Shown: piece after piece, positions 37,007-45,488 of the stretch
How positions within the stretch are numbered: position 1 is the first letter of the stretch
Layout of the letters: each line of letters opens with the position of its first letter
Source: Roseivivax sediminis
GTDB taxonomy: Bacteria > Pseudomonadota > Alphaproteobacteria > Rhodobacterales > Rhodobacteraceae
Direction: 5' to 3'
DNA length: 64,000 nucleotides
Assembly: GCF_900112685.1 (NCBI RefSeq)
Contig: NZ_FOMS01000012.1
Coordinates: 1-64,000 of the forward strand
Position numbers and translations under genes: made by a program
Notes under the pieces: model-generated
What the model saw: the letters and a program-made list of their open reading frames with translations, nothing else
Database searches by the model: none
What the model was told of the DNA's origin: nothing

Positions 37007-37756
37007 ATGCCCTGCACCTGCCAGACCTTCACCCGCCGCCGCATTCTGGCCGGTGCGGCCACGCTGCCGCTGACGACGCTGCCGGCCTGCGACCGGGCCT
37101 CGGTCCTGGTGTCGGAGGACGAGGCCGCCCGCCTCGGCGCCGAGGCCTGGCAGCAGATCCGGTCCGAGACGCCACAAAGCGACGACCCGGCCTTCCGTGA
37201 CACGGTCGCGCAGCTGTCGCACGAACTCATCACTGCCGCGGGCGGACAGCCGTCCGAGTGGCAGGTCGTCGCCTTCGACTCAGCCCAGGCCAACGCCTTC
37301 GCGCTGCCCGGCGGGCGGATCGGCGTCTACCGCGGCCTCTACGAGCTGGCCGGTTCCCCGGACGAGCTGGCCGCCGTGATCGGCCACGAAATCGGCCACC
37401 TGCAGGCCGACCACGCCCGCGAGCGCATGGGCAATGCCCGCGCCTCCAACGCGCTCCAACGCGTCGTCGCCTTCGTGCTGCGCCAGTCGGAGATCGAGCT
37501 CGACGAGGAGATCATGGCGGCGCTGGGCCTCGGCCTGCAATACGGGCTGGCGCTGCCCTACGGCCGCCGGCAGGAACTGGAGGCCGACCGCCTCGGCCTC
37601 GACCTCATGCGGCAGGCCGGTTTCGACCCTGCGGCCTCCATCCGTCTGTGGGAGGCGATGCAGCAGGCGCGCGGCAACCAGCCGCCGGAGATCCTCGCCA
37701 CTCACCCGGCCCCGCAGACCCGGATCCGCGAACTGCGCGAGATGATCGAGGCCTGA
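37007..37756 (+). CDS. M48-family zinc metallopeptidase, lipoprotein-like
   Basis: A 249-residue exported protease. The zinc motif HEIGH is at 127-131 and the third ligand is Glu190 in ELEAD. The N-terminus combines an arginine pair region (TRRRILAGAATLPLTTLPAC) with a possible lipobox ending in Cys28, suggesting an exported, perhaps lipidated, periplasmic protein. Similar to BepA/LoiP-type proteases that look after outer-membrane protein quality, by family only. Confidence 0.9.
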   Translation: MPCTCQTFTRRRILAGAATLPLTTLPACDRASVLVSEDEAARLGAEAWQQIRSETPQSDDPAFRDTVAQLSHELITAAGGQPSEWQVVAFDSAQANAFALPGGRIGVYRGLYELAGSPDELAAVIGHEIGHLQADHARERMGNARASNALQRVVAFVLRQSEIELDEEIMAALGLGLQYGLALPYGRRQELEADRLGLDLMRQAGFDPAASIRLWEAMQQARGNQPPEILATHPAPQTRIRELREMIEA

Positions 37757-37815
37757 CCTCTGCTTCTTCGGGCAGAAATACTCCGGAGAGCGCGAGAGGC
37801 AGCGCCTCTCGCACG
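37757..37815 (+). repeat. Dispersed AAATACTCC-hairpin repeat, copy B
   Basis: Directly after the peptidase stop: cttcttcgggcagaaatactcc, split as cttcttcggg and cagaaatactcc, then a 9-bp stem gcgagaggc / gcctctcgc with a 3-base loop. Same order of parts as the copy at 33354. Confidence 0.75.
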
Positions 37816-37828
37816 CGCCCATGGCGCG

Positions 37829-38176
37829 TCACCGGCAGGCGGACATTGCCCGCTCGAAGACCTCTTGGCTCTGCCGGTCGCTCGCGTACACGTAAGCCTC
37901 GACCATCCGCGCCCGCCGGGGCGCCTCGCGCGCGATCCACTCCTCGACCGCTGCCGGATCGCCCGTCTCGCGCACGGCGACGTCGCGGAACCGGGCCGCC
38001 TCCGTCCGCGCCTCCTCCGCGCCGCTCAGATAGGTCGAGATTTCAGCATATTGCGCATATCCCTGCCAGAGCGCCGCGCAGCGCGCCGCCGGGTTATCCG
38101 ACACGTCCGCCGCAGCGGCCCCGGCGAGGAGGGCCGGCAACGGCCCGAGGAGCTGCCGCGCCCGGCGGCAGATCAC
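37829..38176 (-). CDS. Small secreted protein overlapping cobS
   Basis: A 115-residue protein from GTG 38176, which overlaps the cobS stop (GTGA). It has a signal-like N-terminus ([23 protein letters not shown]). The mature part ([26 protein letters not shown]) is helical, with one cysteine near each end (AARCAALW and MSACR), a probable disulfide. No family recognised. Translational coupling ties it to cobS, though an export-type protein has no obvious link to cobalt insertion. Confidence 0.7.
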   Translation of the reverse strand: MICRRARQLLGPLPALLAGAAAADVSDNPAARCAALWQGYAQYAEISTYLSGAEEARTEAARFRDVAVRETGDPAAVEEWIAREAPRRARMVEAYVYASDRQSQEVFERAMSACR

Positions 38177-39159
38177 TTCACCGCGACGCGCGCCGCGCTT
38201 TCGGGCAGTTCCTCGTCGAAGCAGCGCTGGTAGAACTCCGCCACCGTCTGCCGCTCCAGCTCGTCGCACTTGTTGAGGAACGACACCCGGAAGGCGTAGC
38301 CGGTGTCGCGGAAGATCTCCGCGTTCTGGGCCCAGGAAATCACCGTCCGCGGGCTCATCACCGTCGACAGGTCGCCGTTCATGAAGGCCGTGCGCGACAG
38401 GTCCGCGACGGTGACCATCTGGCGGATCTGGCGGCGCCCCTTCTCGGTATTGTAGTGCGGGCACTTCGACAGCACGATCGCCGCCTCGGCGTCGATCGAC
38501 AGGTAGTTGAGCGTCGCCACCAGGCTCCAGCGGTCCATCTGGCCCTGGTTGATCTGCTGCGTGCCGTGATAGAGACCGGTCGTGTCCCCGAGGCCCACCG
38601 TGTTCGCCGTCGCGAAGATGCGGAAGAACGGGTGCGGATGCAGCACCTCGTTCTGGTCGAGCAGCGTCAGCTTGCCGTCGACCTCCAGCACGCGCTGGAT
38701 CACGAACATCACGTCGGCCCGGCCCGCATCGTATTCGTCGAAGACGATCGCGGTCGGGTTGCGCAGCGCCCAGGGCAGGATGCCCTCCTGGAACTCGGTG
38801 ACCTGAACACCGTTCTTGAGCTTGATGGCGTCCTTGCCGATCAGGTCGATCCGGCTGATATGGCTGTCGAGGTTCACCCGCACGCAGGGCCAGTTCAGCC
38901 GCGCCGCCACCTGTTCGATATGCGTCGACTTCCCGGTGCCGTGATAGCCCTGGATCATCACCCGGCGATTGTGGGCGAAGCCGGCGAGGATCGCCAGCGT
39001 CGTGTCCGGGTCGAACTTGTAGGTGGAATCCAGGTCCGGCACACGGTCGGTCTTCTCGGCGAAGCCGTGCACCACCATGTCGGTCTCGATCCCGAATACC
39101 TCGCGCACCGAGATCTCCTCGGTCGGTTTCGCGTCGATGTCGATCGCGCCGTCGGCCAT
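38173..39159 (-). CDS. cobS: Cobaltochelatase subunit CobS
   Basis: A 328-residue AAA+ ATPase of the aerobic cobalt chelatase (CobNST), which inserts cobalt into hydrogenobyrinate diamide for cobalamin synthesis. Walker A GYHGTGKS (71-78) and Walker [11 protein letters not shown] (137-146) are intact. CobT, the usual partner often close by, is not in this window; the next gene is a small secreted protein. The ATG at 39159 is divergent from the ECF sigma gene. Confidence 0.95.
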   Translation of the reverse strand: MADGAIDIDAKPTEEISVREVFGIETDMVVHGFAEKTDRVPDLDSTYKFDPDTTLAILAGFAHNRRVMIQGYHGTGKSTHIEQVAARLNWPCVRVNLDSHISRIDLIGKDAIKLKNGVQVTEFQEGILPWALRNPTAIVFDEYDAGRADVMFVIQRVLEVDGKLTLLDQNEVLHPHPFFRIFATANTVGLGDTTGLYHGTQQINQGQMDRWSLVATLNYLSIDAEAAIVLSKCPHYNTEKGRRQIRQMVTVADLSRTAFMNGDLSTVMSPRTVISWAQNAEIFRDTGYAFRVSFLNKCDELERQTVAEFYQRCFDEELPESAARVAVK

Positions 39160-39219
39160 GACAATTTCGTCCTCTCAAGCACGTCTGGCCGGGCCTGGCC
39201 CGGCAATTGGCGTCCGGGA

Positions 39220-39232
39220 TGCAACATATCGT
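39220..39232 (+). promoter_or_regulatory. Shared 13-base motif before the ECF sigma gene
   Basis: TGCAACATATCGT lies 127 bases before the sigma ATG at 39360. The same 13 bases occur once more, 127 bases before the fasciclin gene. Identical motifs before a sigma gene and a nearby gene suggest the promoter recognised by that sigma factor, with TGCAAC as the -35 part. Confidence 0.55.
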
Positions 39233-39359
39233 GGCAAGGGGCAAGGGGAAGGATCGACAGCGTGCCGGCCCGGCCCTACATGCAAAAGGAACGATAGACC
39301 AAGACGCAATAACGGGGCGGACCCGGCCCGTGCCGGCCCGGTCCCGACGACAGGGCCAG

Positions 39360-39914
39360 ATGCCGCAGAAGACGCCGCAGGAAGAGGTCGAGGACCTGCT
39401 CGCCCGGATCGCGATGGGCGACCGAGAGGCGTTCTCTTCGCTCTACGACCGGACCTCCGCCAAGCTCTTCGGGATTTGCCTGCGCATCCTCGGCGACCGG
39501 GCTGAGGCCGAGGAGGCCCTTCAGGAAGCCTATGTGCGCATCTGGAATCGTGCCGAGGCGTACCGGGTGAACGGCTTCTCGCCGATGACATGGCTGATCA
39601 CGCTGACCCGCAACATCGCCATCGACCGGCGGCGCAAGCGTCCGGCGCGGCCCGCCGAGGGGCTCGACCTGGCCGAAACGATGGCCGATTCCGGCCCCGG
39701 CCCGGAGGCGCAGGCGGCCGAGCGGTCTGAGGCCGAGCGTTTGCACCAGTGCCTGCGTGAACTGCCCGAGGACCGCGCGGCGATGGTCCGCCGGGTCTAT
39801 CTCGACGGCGATACGTACGCCGAACTCGCGGAGGCCACCGGCACCAAGCTCAACACCGTGCGCACCTGGCTGCGGCGGTCGTTGATCCAGCTCAGGGAGT
39901 GTCTGGCACGATGA
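39360..39914 (+). CDS. ECF RNA polymerase sigma factor
   Basis: A 184-residue extracytoplasmic-function sigma factor. Region 2 (residues about 25-95) contains LGDRAEAEEALQEAYVRIW and the core-binding FSPMTWLITLTRNIAIDRRR. Region 4 (128-180) contains GDTYAELAEATGTKLNTVRTWLRRSL for -35 recognition. ATG 39360 gives the family start; in-frame codons reach further upstream but carry no ribosome site. The stop overlaps the anti-sigma start (ATGA). It probably controls the fasciclin gene downstream. Confidence 0.93.
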   Translation: MPQKTPQEEVEDLLARIAMGDREAFSSLYDRTSAKLFGICLRILGDRAEAEEALQEAYVRIWNRAEAYRVNGFSPMTWLITLTRNIAIDRRRKRPARPAEGLDLAETMADSGPGPEAQAAERSEAERLHQCLRELPEDRAAMVRRVYLDGDTYAELAEATGTKLNTVRTWLRRSLIQLRECLAR

Positions 39915-40627
39915 CCGGCGAGGGTGACATGGACGATCTGCCGAACGGGGGCGATACCGCCCTCGCGGCGGAATACGTCCTTGGCCTCATGCCCGACGCC
40001 GAGGCGCGCGCCTTCGAGGCACGTCTCGCGAAAGAGCCGGAGCTCGAACGCGAGGTGGTCGTCTGGACCGAGTATTTCGCGCATCTCGCCGGCGACGTGA
40101 CCGGGACAGCGCCGGCCGCGGCGGTCAAGCGGCGCATCGAGGCCGCCGCCTTCGGCGACGCGCCGGGCCGCCGCCGCGCGCCGCTCTGGCGGATGCTCAT
40201 GCCGTACGGGGCCGGCGCGGTGCTGGCCGCCGTGCTCGCCTGGGCCGCCTTCACCTTCGGCCTGCTCGGGCCGCAAGGCGAGCGGCCGGCCCTCGTGGCC
40301 GACATCGCGGTCGAGGACAGCGACCTCGCCATCCATGCCGGCTGGTTCGCGGAGGCGGGCGAACTGCTGGTGATCCGCGAATCCGGCAACGTACCGGCGG
40401 GATCGGACCTCGAACTCTGGGTCGTCGCCGGCGACGAGGCGCCGGTGTCGCTCGGGCTTGTGCCGGATGCCGGGCAGGGGGATCGCCTCCGCTATGGCCT
40501 GCCGGCCTCGGTGGCCGAACGGCTGCCGGAGGCCATGCTCGCCGTCAGCCAGGAGCCGCCCGGCGGCTCGCCCACCGGGGCGCCCACCGGGCCGATACTC
40601 GGCACGGCACCGATCACGGTTCACTGA
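39911..40627 (+). CDS. Membrane anti-sigma factor (RskA-like)
   Basis: A 238-residue protein. The N-terminal cytoplasmic part (ALAAEYVLGLMPDAEARAFEARLAKEPELE) is the sigma-binding zinc-less anti-sigma domain. One membrane segment lies near residues 98-119, then a periplasmic RskA-type beta domain (LELWVVAGDEAPVSLGLVPDAG). Its ATG overlaps the sigma stop. It should hold the sigma factor inactive until proteolysis or an envelope signal frees it. Confidence 0.9.
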   Translation: MTGEGDMDDLPNGGDTALAAEYVLGLMPDAEARAFEARLAKEPELEREVVVWTEYFAHLAGDVTGTAPAAAVKRRIEAAAFGDAPGRRRAPLWRMLMPYGAGAVLAAVLAWAAFTFGLLGPQGERPALVADIAVEDSDLAIHAGWFAEAGELLVIRESGNVPAGSDLELWVVAGDEAPVSLGLVPDAGQGDRLRYGLPASVAERLPEAMLAVSQEPPGGSPTGAPTGPILGTAPITVH

Positions 40628-40641
40628 AACGTTGTGAAGGC

Positions 40642-40680
40642 GGCGGGTCGGATCGGCCGCTGGCCGATCCGACCCGCCGG
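40642..40680. terminator. 18-bp perfect hairpin after the sigma/anti-sigma operon
   Basis: Perfect 18-bp arms (40642-40659 and 40663-40680, centre ggatcggcc-gct-ggccgatcc) with a 3-base loop, 14 bases after the anti-sigma stop. No T-run follows; the dispersed repeat copy C begins immediately. It probably terminates or stabilises the sigma operon mRNA. Confidence 0.6.
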
Positions 40681-40735
40681 GGGGCGCTGCCCCCCGGACC
40701 CCCCGGAGTATTTGAAAGCCCAAAGAAGCAGCAGG
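40675..40735 (-). repeat. Dispersed AAATACTCC-hairpin repeat, copy C (inverted)
   Basis: On the minus strand: cttctttgggctttcaaatactcc, split as cttctttggg and ctttcaaatactcc, then ggggggtccgg and a ggggggc / gcccccc stem. It is the best-formed copy and is inverted relative to copies A and B. Confidence 0.8.
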
Positions 40736-40792
40736 CCGGCAGCGCCGGTTCACATGCAGTCGCGTCCGCTTGAAGCGTGGCGGGCGGCCGAT

Positions 40793-40805
40793 TGCAACAT
40801 ATCGT
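40793..40805 (+). promoter_or_regulatory. Shared 13-base motif before the fasciclin gene
   Basis: TGCAACATATCGT, identical to 39220-39232, lies 127 bases before the fasciclin ATG. Followed here by TCACGTG. Probable ECF-sigma promoter. Confidence 0.55.
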
Positions 40806-40932
40806 TCACGTGATCTTTATCGGGCCCGGGCGGAGCCGCGAAACCCGTGGCTCCGGCAGGCCGTGGATTCCTTTGCTCTCGTCGATCCACGACGGGCCCA
40901 CGACCCATGACTCTAACGGAGGAGGCCAACAC

Positions 40933-41496
40933 ATGACCCTCAAGACCCTAGCCGCCGCGCTTGCCGGCACCGCACTGACCGCCGGCGCCGCGTTCGCCCA
41001 GGATAACCCGCAGGTCGGCGGCGCCGACATGTTCGCCGACCGTACCATCGTCGAGAATGCGGTGAACTCGCCCATTCACACCACGCTCGTCGCCGCCGTC
41101 CAGCAGGCGGGTCTCGTGGACACGCTGAACGGCGAAGGCCCCTTCACCGTGTTCGCGCCGACCGATGACGCCTTCGGCATGCTGTCCGAGGAAAGCCTCA
41201 ACGCGCTGATGATGGATGAGAACCGCGACCAGCTCGCGCAGATCCTCACCTGTCACGTGGTCGCCACCGAGGCGATGTCCGGTGCCATCGCCGGGATGAT
41301 TGCCGATGACGGCGGCATGCACCCGGTGCCGACCGTGGGCGGCTGCACGCTGCAGGCCGAGATGTCCGGCGACACCATCACGCTGACCGACGAGAACGGC
41401 CGCGAGGCGACCGTCACCATCGCCGACGTCGATCAGTCGAACGGTGTCATCCACGTGATCGACCGTGTGCTCCTGCCGGGCGGCCAGGCCGGCTGA
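40933..41496 (+). CDS. Secreted fasciclin (FAS1) domain protein
   Basis: A 187-residue protein with a signal peptide (MTLKTLAAALAGTALTAGAAFA). One FAS1 domain fills the rest (TIVENAVNSPIHTTLVAAVQQAGLVDTL, GPFTVFAPTDDAFGML, GVIHVIDRVLLPGG). Two cysteines (LTCHVV, GGCTLQ) may pair. FAS1 proteins act in adhesion or surface polysaccharide binding. Shares the motif of the neighbouring ECF sigma gene, so likely a member of its regulon. The ribosome site is ggagg. Confidence 0.92.
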   Translation: MTLKTLAAALAGTALTAGAAFAQDNPQVGGADMFADRTIVENAVNSPIHTTLVAAVQQAGLVDTLNGEGPFTVFAPTDDAFGMLSEESLNALMMDENRDQLAQILTCHVVATEAMSGAIAGMIADDGGMHPVPTVGGCTLQAEMSGDTITLTDENGREATVTIADVDQSNGVIHVIDRVLLPGGQAG

Positions 41497-41659
41497 GACG
41501 GGCGCCTTTGAGACCGGGGGGCGCTGTTCCTATATCGTCAAGCGAATGGCACCCGGTGCCGCCCCGCCGGATCCCTCGCGGCGGGGCGGCAGTCCTGGCC
41601 CCCTGTCCGGCCCGTGCGCTCCGCCGGTCCGGACCTTCACCTGACGGAGGACCGACCCG

Positions 41660-42136
41660 ATGATGAGACGCGACTTCCTCACCCGCAGCGCCGCCGCGCT
41701 GGGCCTCGCCGGCGCCGCCACCGGCGCCCGGGCCGCCGACGGCCCCTTCGAGGTTACCCGCACCGAAGCCGAATGGCGCGACATGCTGTCGGAGGCCGAA
41801 TTCCGCGTGATGCGGGAAGAAGGGACCGAGCGCGCCTTTACCTCGCCCCTGCACGATCTGAAGACGCAAGGGACGTATCTTTGCCGCGGCTGCGACCAGG
41901 CGCTCTATTCTTCCGAGCACAAGTTCGATTCCGGCACCGGCTGGCCGTCGTTCTGGAAGCCGGTGGCGGACGGCGCCGTGGGCACCAAGCCCGATCGATC
42001 GTTCTTCACGGTACGCACGGAGGTGCATTGTTCGCGCTGTGGTTCCCATCTCGGGCATATCTTCGATGACGGCCCCGAGCCCACCGGCAAGCGCCACTGC
42101 ATCAACGGCGTGTCGCTGACATTCCGCGAGGCCTGA
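41660..42136 (+). CDS. msrB: Peptide-methionine (R)-S-oxide reductase with Tat-type signal
   Basis: A 158-residue MsrB. The zinc cysteines CRGC (75-78) and CSRC (124-127) and catalytic Cys147 in RHCINGVSL are intact, with GTGWPSFWKP (92-101). The N-terminus MMRRDFLTRSAAALGLAGAA looks like a twin-arginine signal, so this form probably repairs oxidised methionines in periplasmic proteins, unlike the cytosolic E. coli enzyme. It follows the fasciclin gene by 163 bases. Confidence 0.93.
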   Translation: MMRRDFLTRSAAALGLAGAATGARAADGPFEVTRTEAEWRDMLSEAEFRVMREEGTERAFTSPLHDLKTQGTYLCRGCDQALYSSEHKFDSGTGWPSFWKPVADGAVGTKPDRSFFTVRTEVHCSRCGSHLGHIFDDGPEPTGKRHCINGVSLTFREA

Positions 42137-42421
42137 CAAAGCGGCCCGGCCGGCAGGCAGAAAAGCGGGCGAGCCCGGCATCGCCGGCGCCCGCCCGTGC
42201 CCGTCTGGGGGAAGACGAGTCCTCCTGGTCACGTCGGCGAGCATCCGACAGGGGATAATCGGACACCCGCCGTCCGTGAGTGCGAGACCGGAAGCGGTAG
42301 GGATCGGCCGCTCCGTCAATCGGTACGCTTCTGTCAGGCTATGCAACCTAAGGGGGTTGTGTCTAGCGCTTTGTGTCCCGCCTAAGGGGAATCCCGTACA
42401 ACCTGCGCGGGAGGCCGCCGA

Positions 42422-43051
42422 TCACTTGAAGTGGCGGCTGTCCTTGACCTGCTCCCACGCCCACATGACTTCCTGCAGCTGCTCTTCCTGGCTGCGGTCG
42501 CCGCCGTTCATGTCGGGGTGCAGCACCTTGATGAGCGCCTTGTAGGCCTTCCGCACGTCGGTCTTGGAAGCGTTTTCGCCGACGTCGAGGATCTCGATTG
42601 CGCGCCGCTCGGTCGGGGGCAGGCGGCGTCCGCCGCTGCCGCCGGCCTTCTTGCCGGGGTTGCGCGTGGCGTTGTCGCCCAGCACCTGGTGCGGATCCTC
42701 GATGCCCAGCCGGGCCCAGGCGCGCGCCTCGGGGTCGCGCCAATCCTTGGTCTGGCGGTCCCAGACCTTGTCGGCGCTGGATTGCGCATTCAGCTCCGCC
42801 TCGGTCTTGCCGTGGAAGAAGTCCCACTTCAGGTTGTATTCGCGGACATGGTCCTTGCAGAACCAGTAGAAGTCGTCGAGCACGTCCGGCGCCTTGGGTG
42901 CGCGGAACTTGCCGGGCTTGTCGCAGCCCTCATGATCGCACACGCGGGTCGATGTCTCGCTCTCGCCCGACATCCCCCGGCGGCCGCGCGGGTTCTTCTT
43001 CTTGGCCGAAGAGACGGACATGTCGAAACCGAAGGGGTCGGATTTGGTCAT
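42422..43051 (-). CDS. DnaJ-like (J-domain) protein
   Basis: A 209-residue protein. The J-domain is at the C-terminus (residues about 150-209), with HPD at 178-180 (KVLHPDMNGGDRSQEEQL). The N-terminal half has three cysteines (38, 43, 65) in CDHEGCDKPG and FYWFCKDHVREYN, a possible zinc site. In Rhodobacteraceae this family sits near cobS and bolA, as here. It probably recruits DnaK to an unknown client. ATG 43051, divergent from bolA. Confidence 0.9.
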   Translation of the reverse strand: MTKSDPFGFDMSVSSAKKKNPRGRRGMSGESETSTRVCDHEGCDKPGKFRAPKAPDVLDDFYWFCKDHVREYNLKWDFFHGKTEAELNAQSSADKVWDRQTKDWRDPEARAWARLGIEDPHQVLGDNATRNPGKKAGGSGGRRLPPTERRAIEILDVGENASKTDVRKAYKALIKVLHPDMNGGDRSQEEQLQEVMWAWEQVKDSRHFK

Positions 43052-43120
43052 GAGGGGCACCTCTTTTCGACTCGGACGCCGGAGTTTAGACAAAACCCCG
43101 GCAGAGTGTAGGGGGCGAAG

Positions 43121-43390
43121 GTGGAAAAAACGACGAGAACCAGTGAAATCGAGACACGGCTGCGTGCGGCGCTGGCGCCGACCGAACTGGTCGTGCACGA
43201 CGACAGCGAGGCCCATCGCGGCCACGCGGGCTTTCAGGAAGGCGGCGAATCCCACTTTCATGTGGTGATCCGCTCCGCCGCCTTCGAGGGCCAAAGCCGC
43301 ATTGCACGCCACCGCGCGGTGCACGCGGCGATCGGTCCGGAGCTCATGGGGGCGATTCACGCGCTGTCGCTCGACCTCGGCACGCCCTGA
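43121..43390 (+). CDS. bolA: BolA family protein
   Basis: An 89-residue BolA (TEIVVHDDSEAHRGHAGFQEGGESHFHVVI-like core; here LVVHDDSEAHRGHAGFQEGG then ESHFHVVI). BolA proteins pair with monothiol glutaredoxins in iron-sulfur handling and can act in stress response. Divergent from the J-domain gene with 69 bases between them. Confidence 0.93.
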   Translation: MEKTTRTSEIETRLRAALAPTELVVHDDSEAHRGHAGFQEGGESHFHVVIRSAAFEGQSRIARHRAVHAAIGPELMGAIHALSLDLGTP

Positions 43391-43454
43391 GCTTTCGGGC
43401 AGCGCCGATGCAGTATCGTATCACCCGAAGCGCGGGGTCAGAAAGGTGCGCGCG

Positions 43455-44108
43455 TCAGGTGTCGTCCGAACCCCCGGCGCGTGCGCGCTGAACCGCCGAC
43501 AGATCGTCCGCGTCTTCGGTCGGCTCGCCATTGTCGCCTGAGGCCTCGGCGGCAGGCTTGTCCGGTGCCGGGCCAGGACGGAGAGTGGGGATCTCCTCCA
43601 CCCGTCCGGCTTCTCCCTCCGCCTCCGGCGGTTCGGGCGCCGTTTCCGGCTCGGCGGCCGAGTCGCCTTCGGCTTGGGTCATGGCGGTGGCGGGTTCGGA
43701 GTCGCCCGAGGCCTGTGGAACCATCGGGGCCGCGACCGCGGGGGCCGCGGCGCCGACCTTCGGCGCGCCGCGTGTCGGACCCGGCGCGGCGGGGCCGGCC
43801 GCAGGACGGAGCGGCGCCGGCTCCTGCGTGCCCGGCGCTTCCAGGAGTCGTGGCTGCAGCGCCTCGGTTTCGCCTGCGCGGGCGCGGCGGAAGACCAGCA
43901 TCGTGCGCCAGACCGTGACCGACGCCGTCAGGCCGGAGCGCTCCTCGGACGGGAGCGTCTCGGCCCGCTGGTAGTCCCACCCGGTCTCGGCCATGTCGTT
44001 CATCAGCCGTTCCACGGCGAGGGCGAAGCGGGCCTCGTTGCCCTTCACGCCTTTTGCCTTCTCGCCCCGCGTGGGCGCGGGCACGACCTTGTATTCATAG
44101 CCGGGCAT
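43455..44108 (-). CDS. DUF4177-domain protein with long disordered tail
   Basis: A 217-residue protein. Residues 1-75 form the small DUF4177-like domain (YEYKVVPAPTRGEKAKGVKG ... MAETGWDYQRAETLPSEERSG). Residues about 80-217 are rich in Pro, Ala and Glu, with no order (APLRPAAGPAAPGPTRGAPK). No catalytic residues are apparent. Function unknown. Confidence 0.8.
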   Translation of the reverse strand: MPGYEYKVVPAPTRGEKAKGVKGNEARFALAVERLMNDMAETGWDYQRAETLPSEERSGLTASVTVWRTMLVFRRARAGETEALQPRLLEAPGTQEPAPLRPAAGPAAPGPTRGAPKVGAAAPAVAAPMVPQASGDSEPATAMTQAEGDSAAEPETAPEPPEAEGEAGRVEEIPTLRPGPAPDKPAAEASGDNGEPTEDADDLSAVQRARAGGSDDT

Positions 44109-44272
44109 CGGTTCCGTCTTTCTGCTCTGGGTCCTCGGATCCTATCATCCGGCGGCAGGAGCGCCAGTCCCCCGCAGGTCGCGCCGGCATGGCGCGCTTG
44201 CGCGGGGCCGCGCGGCGGGGCACCTTGTTGCACATAACGCTCAACCCGATTGCAAAAAAGGAATTTCCAGCC

Positions 44273-44620
44273 ATGATCCGCACGATCGTCCTGGCCGCCT
44301 GTCTCGCCCTCTCTGCCGGCGTGGTGGCGGCGCAAAGCTGTTCCGAGATCCGGTTCGCGCGCGGCGCGGTCTCCGGCGACGTTTCGGGCCGCGTCGGGGA
44401 GGGCGCGCCGATGTGCTTCACCTTCGGGGCCGGTGCGGGGCAGACCGCGCGCGTCCAGCTTTTCGGCAGCGACAACACCTGTTTCAACGTCGCCGGGGTG
44501 ATCGACTGTCAGGACGATTACAGCTTTCGCACGCGGGCGGGGGGCTACCGGATCGACGTGCATCAACTGTTCCGCAGCCCCGGCGCGGAGCAATTCACCC
44601 TGCGGCTGACGATCCGCTGA
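44273..44620 (+). CDS. Small secreted cysteine-containing protein
   Basis: A 115-residue protein with a signal peptide (MIRTIVLAACLALSAGVVAAQ). Four cysteines remain in the mature part (SCSE, MCFTF, TCFNV, DCQDD), so two disulfides are likely. The body reads like a small beta protein (GQTARVQLFGSDNTCFNVAG). Ribosome site aagga. The last 26 bases overlap the convergent gene at 44595. No family recognised. Confidence 0.78.
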   Translation: MIRTIVLAACLALSAGVVAAQSCSEIRFARGAVSGDVSGRVGEGAPMCFTFGAGAGQTARVQLFGSDNTCFNVAGVIDCQDDYSFRTRAGGYRIDVHQLFRSPGAEQFTLRLTIR

Positions 44621-45293
44621 GGGGCGCGCCGGGCCGCGAGAGCGTGATCTCGGCCTTCTTCGGCAGGGCGACCACGTCGCGGGCGGCCTGAACGGTGGTA
44701 CGGATGCCGCGCACGCGCTCGATCTGTTCATGCCAGAAGGTCGATCCGCCCGCCGCGGCGATGCCGGTCAGAACCTGGCCCCAATCGCCCGACTTCGCTT
44801 CGATCAGCGGCGCGAAGGCGTTGAGCTCCGCAGAGGTGCACAGGCCGACGCCGATCGCCGCCGCGCAGATCTTGATGAAGACGGCGCGGCGGCGTTCCTG
44901 CACATCGACGCTGGCGAGAATGCCGGGCAGGGCGTTGCTGACTTCCTTCTTGACGCCGGTGATGCCGAAGGACGCCGCCGCGCTGTCGGCCGCGGCGACG
45001 AGCGTTTCGATCTCGGCTGTCTTGTCACTGGCGATGGCGCGGGCCTGCGCCTCGGCCTGCCGGAGGCGGGCGAGCATGAGCGCGGCGTCCTCGTTCTCGG
45101 CCGGCAGTAGGTCCTGCACAGAAGCGAGGGCGGTCTTGAACGTCGAGGTCTTGGCGAAAAAGGGGCTGTTGAAGACGCCGCCGAAAAGGGCGGCGACGGC
45201 GCCGCGCAGGGTCTCCATGAGGATTTCGCTGGCGACGGCGACTAGAAAAATGATGGCAAGCGCGGCGGCAATGGCGCCGAGGTCGGTATCCAT
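44595..45293 (-). CDS. Uncharacterised membrane-anchored protein
   Basis: A 232-residue protein. One membrane segment at the N-terminus (residues about 5-26, LGAIAAALAIIFLVAVASEILM) is followed by a soluble helical region with coiled-coil character (60-110). A weaker hydrophobic stretch IKICAAAIGVGLCTSAELNAFAPL lies near 140-163. GGSTFWHEQIERVRGI lies near the end. Ribosome site ggag. No family recognised. Confidence 0.7.
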   Translation of the reverse strand: MDTDLGAIAAALAIIFLVAVASEILMETLRGAVAALFGGVFNSPFFAKTSTFKTALASVQDLLPAENEDAALMLARLRQAEAQARAIASDKTAEIETLVAAADSAAASFGITGVKKEVSNALPGILASVDVQERRRAVFIKICAAAIGVGLCTSAELNAFAPLIEAKSGDWGQVLTGIAAAGGSTFWHEQIERVRGIRTTVQAARDVVALPKKAEITLSRPGAPLSGSSAAG

Positions 45294-45488
45294 GAGACGG
45301 CTCCGGGAAAATTCGTGATCGAAAAGGCAATGCCTGCGACGATACCACATTTTCCCGGCACACGCGTGAATTGCGTGTGGGCCCGATACACTCACCCCGC
45401 AGCGCAGCGGTCACCGCGAGCGCGTCGTTGTCTGCGATCTTTAGGAAAAGCCTTCGCCACCCTCGGCGAAGACCTCCCTCGCCCCCGC

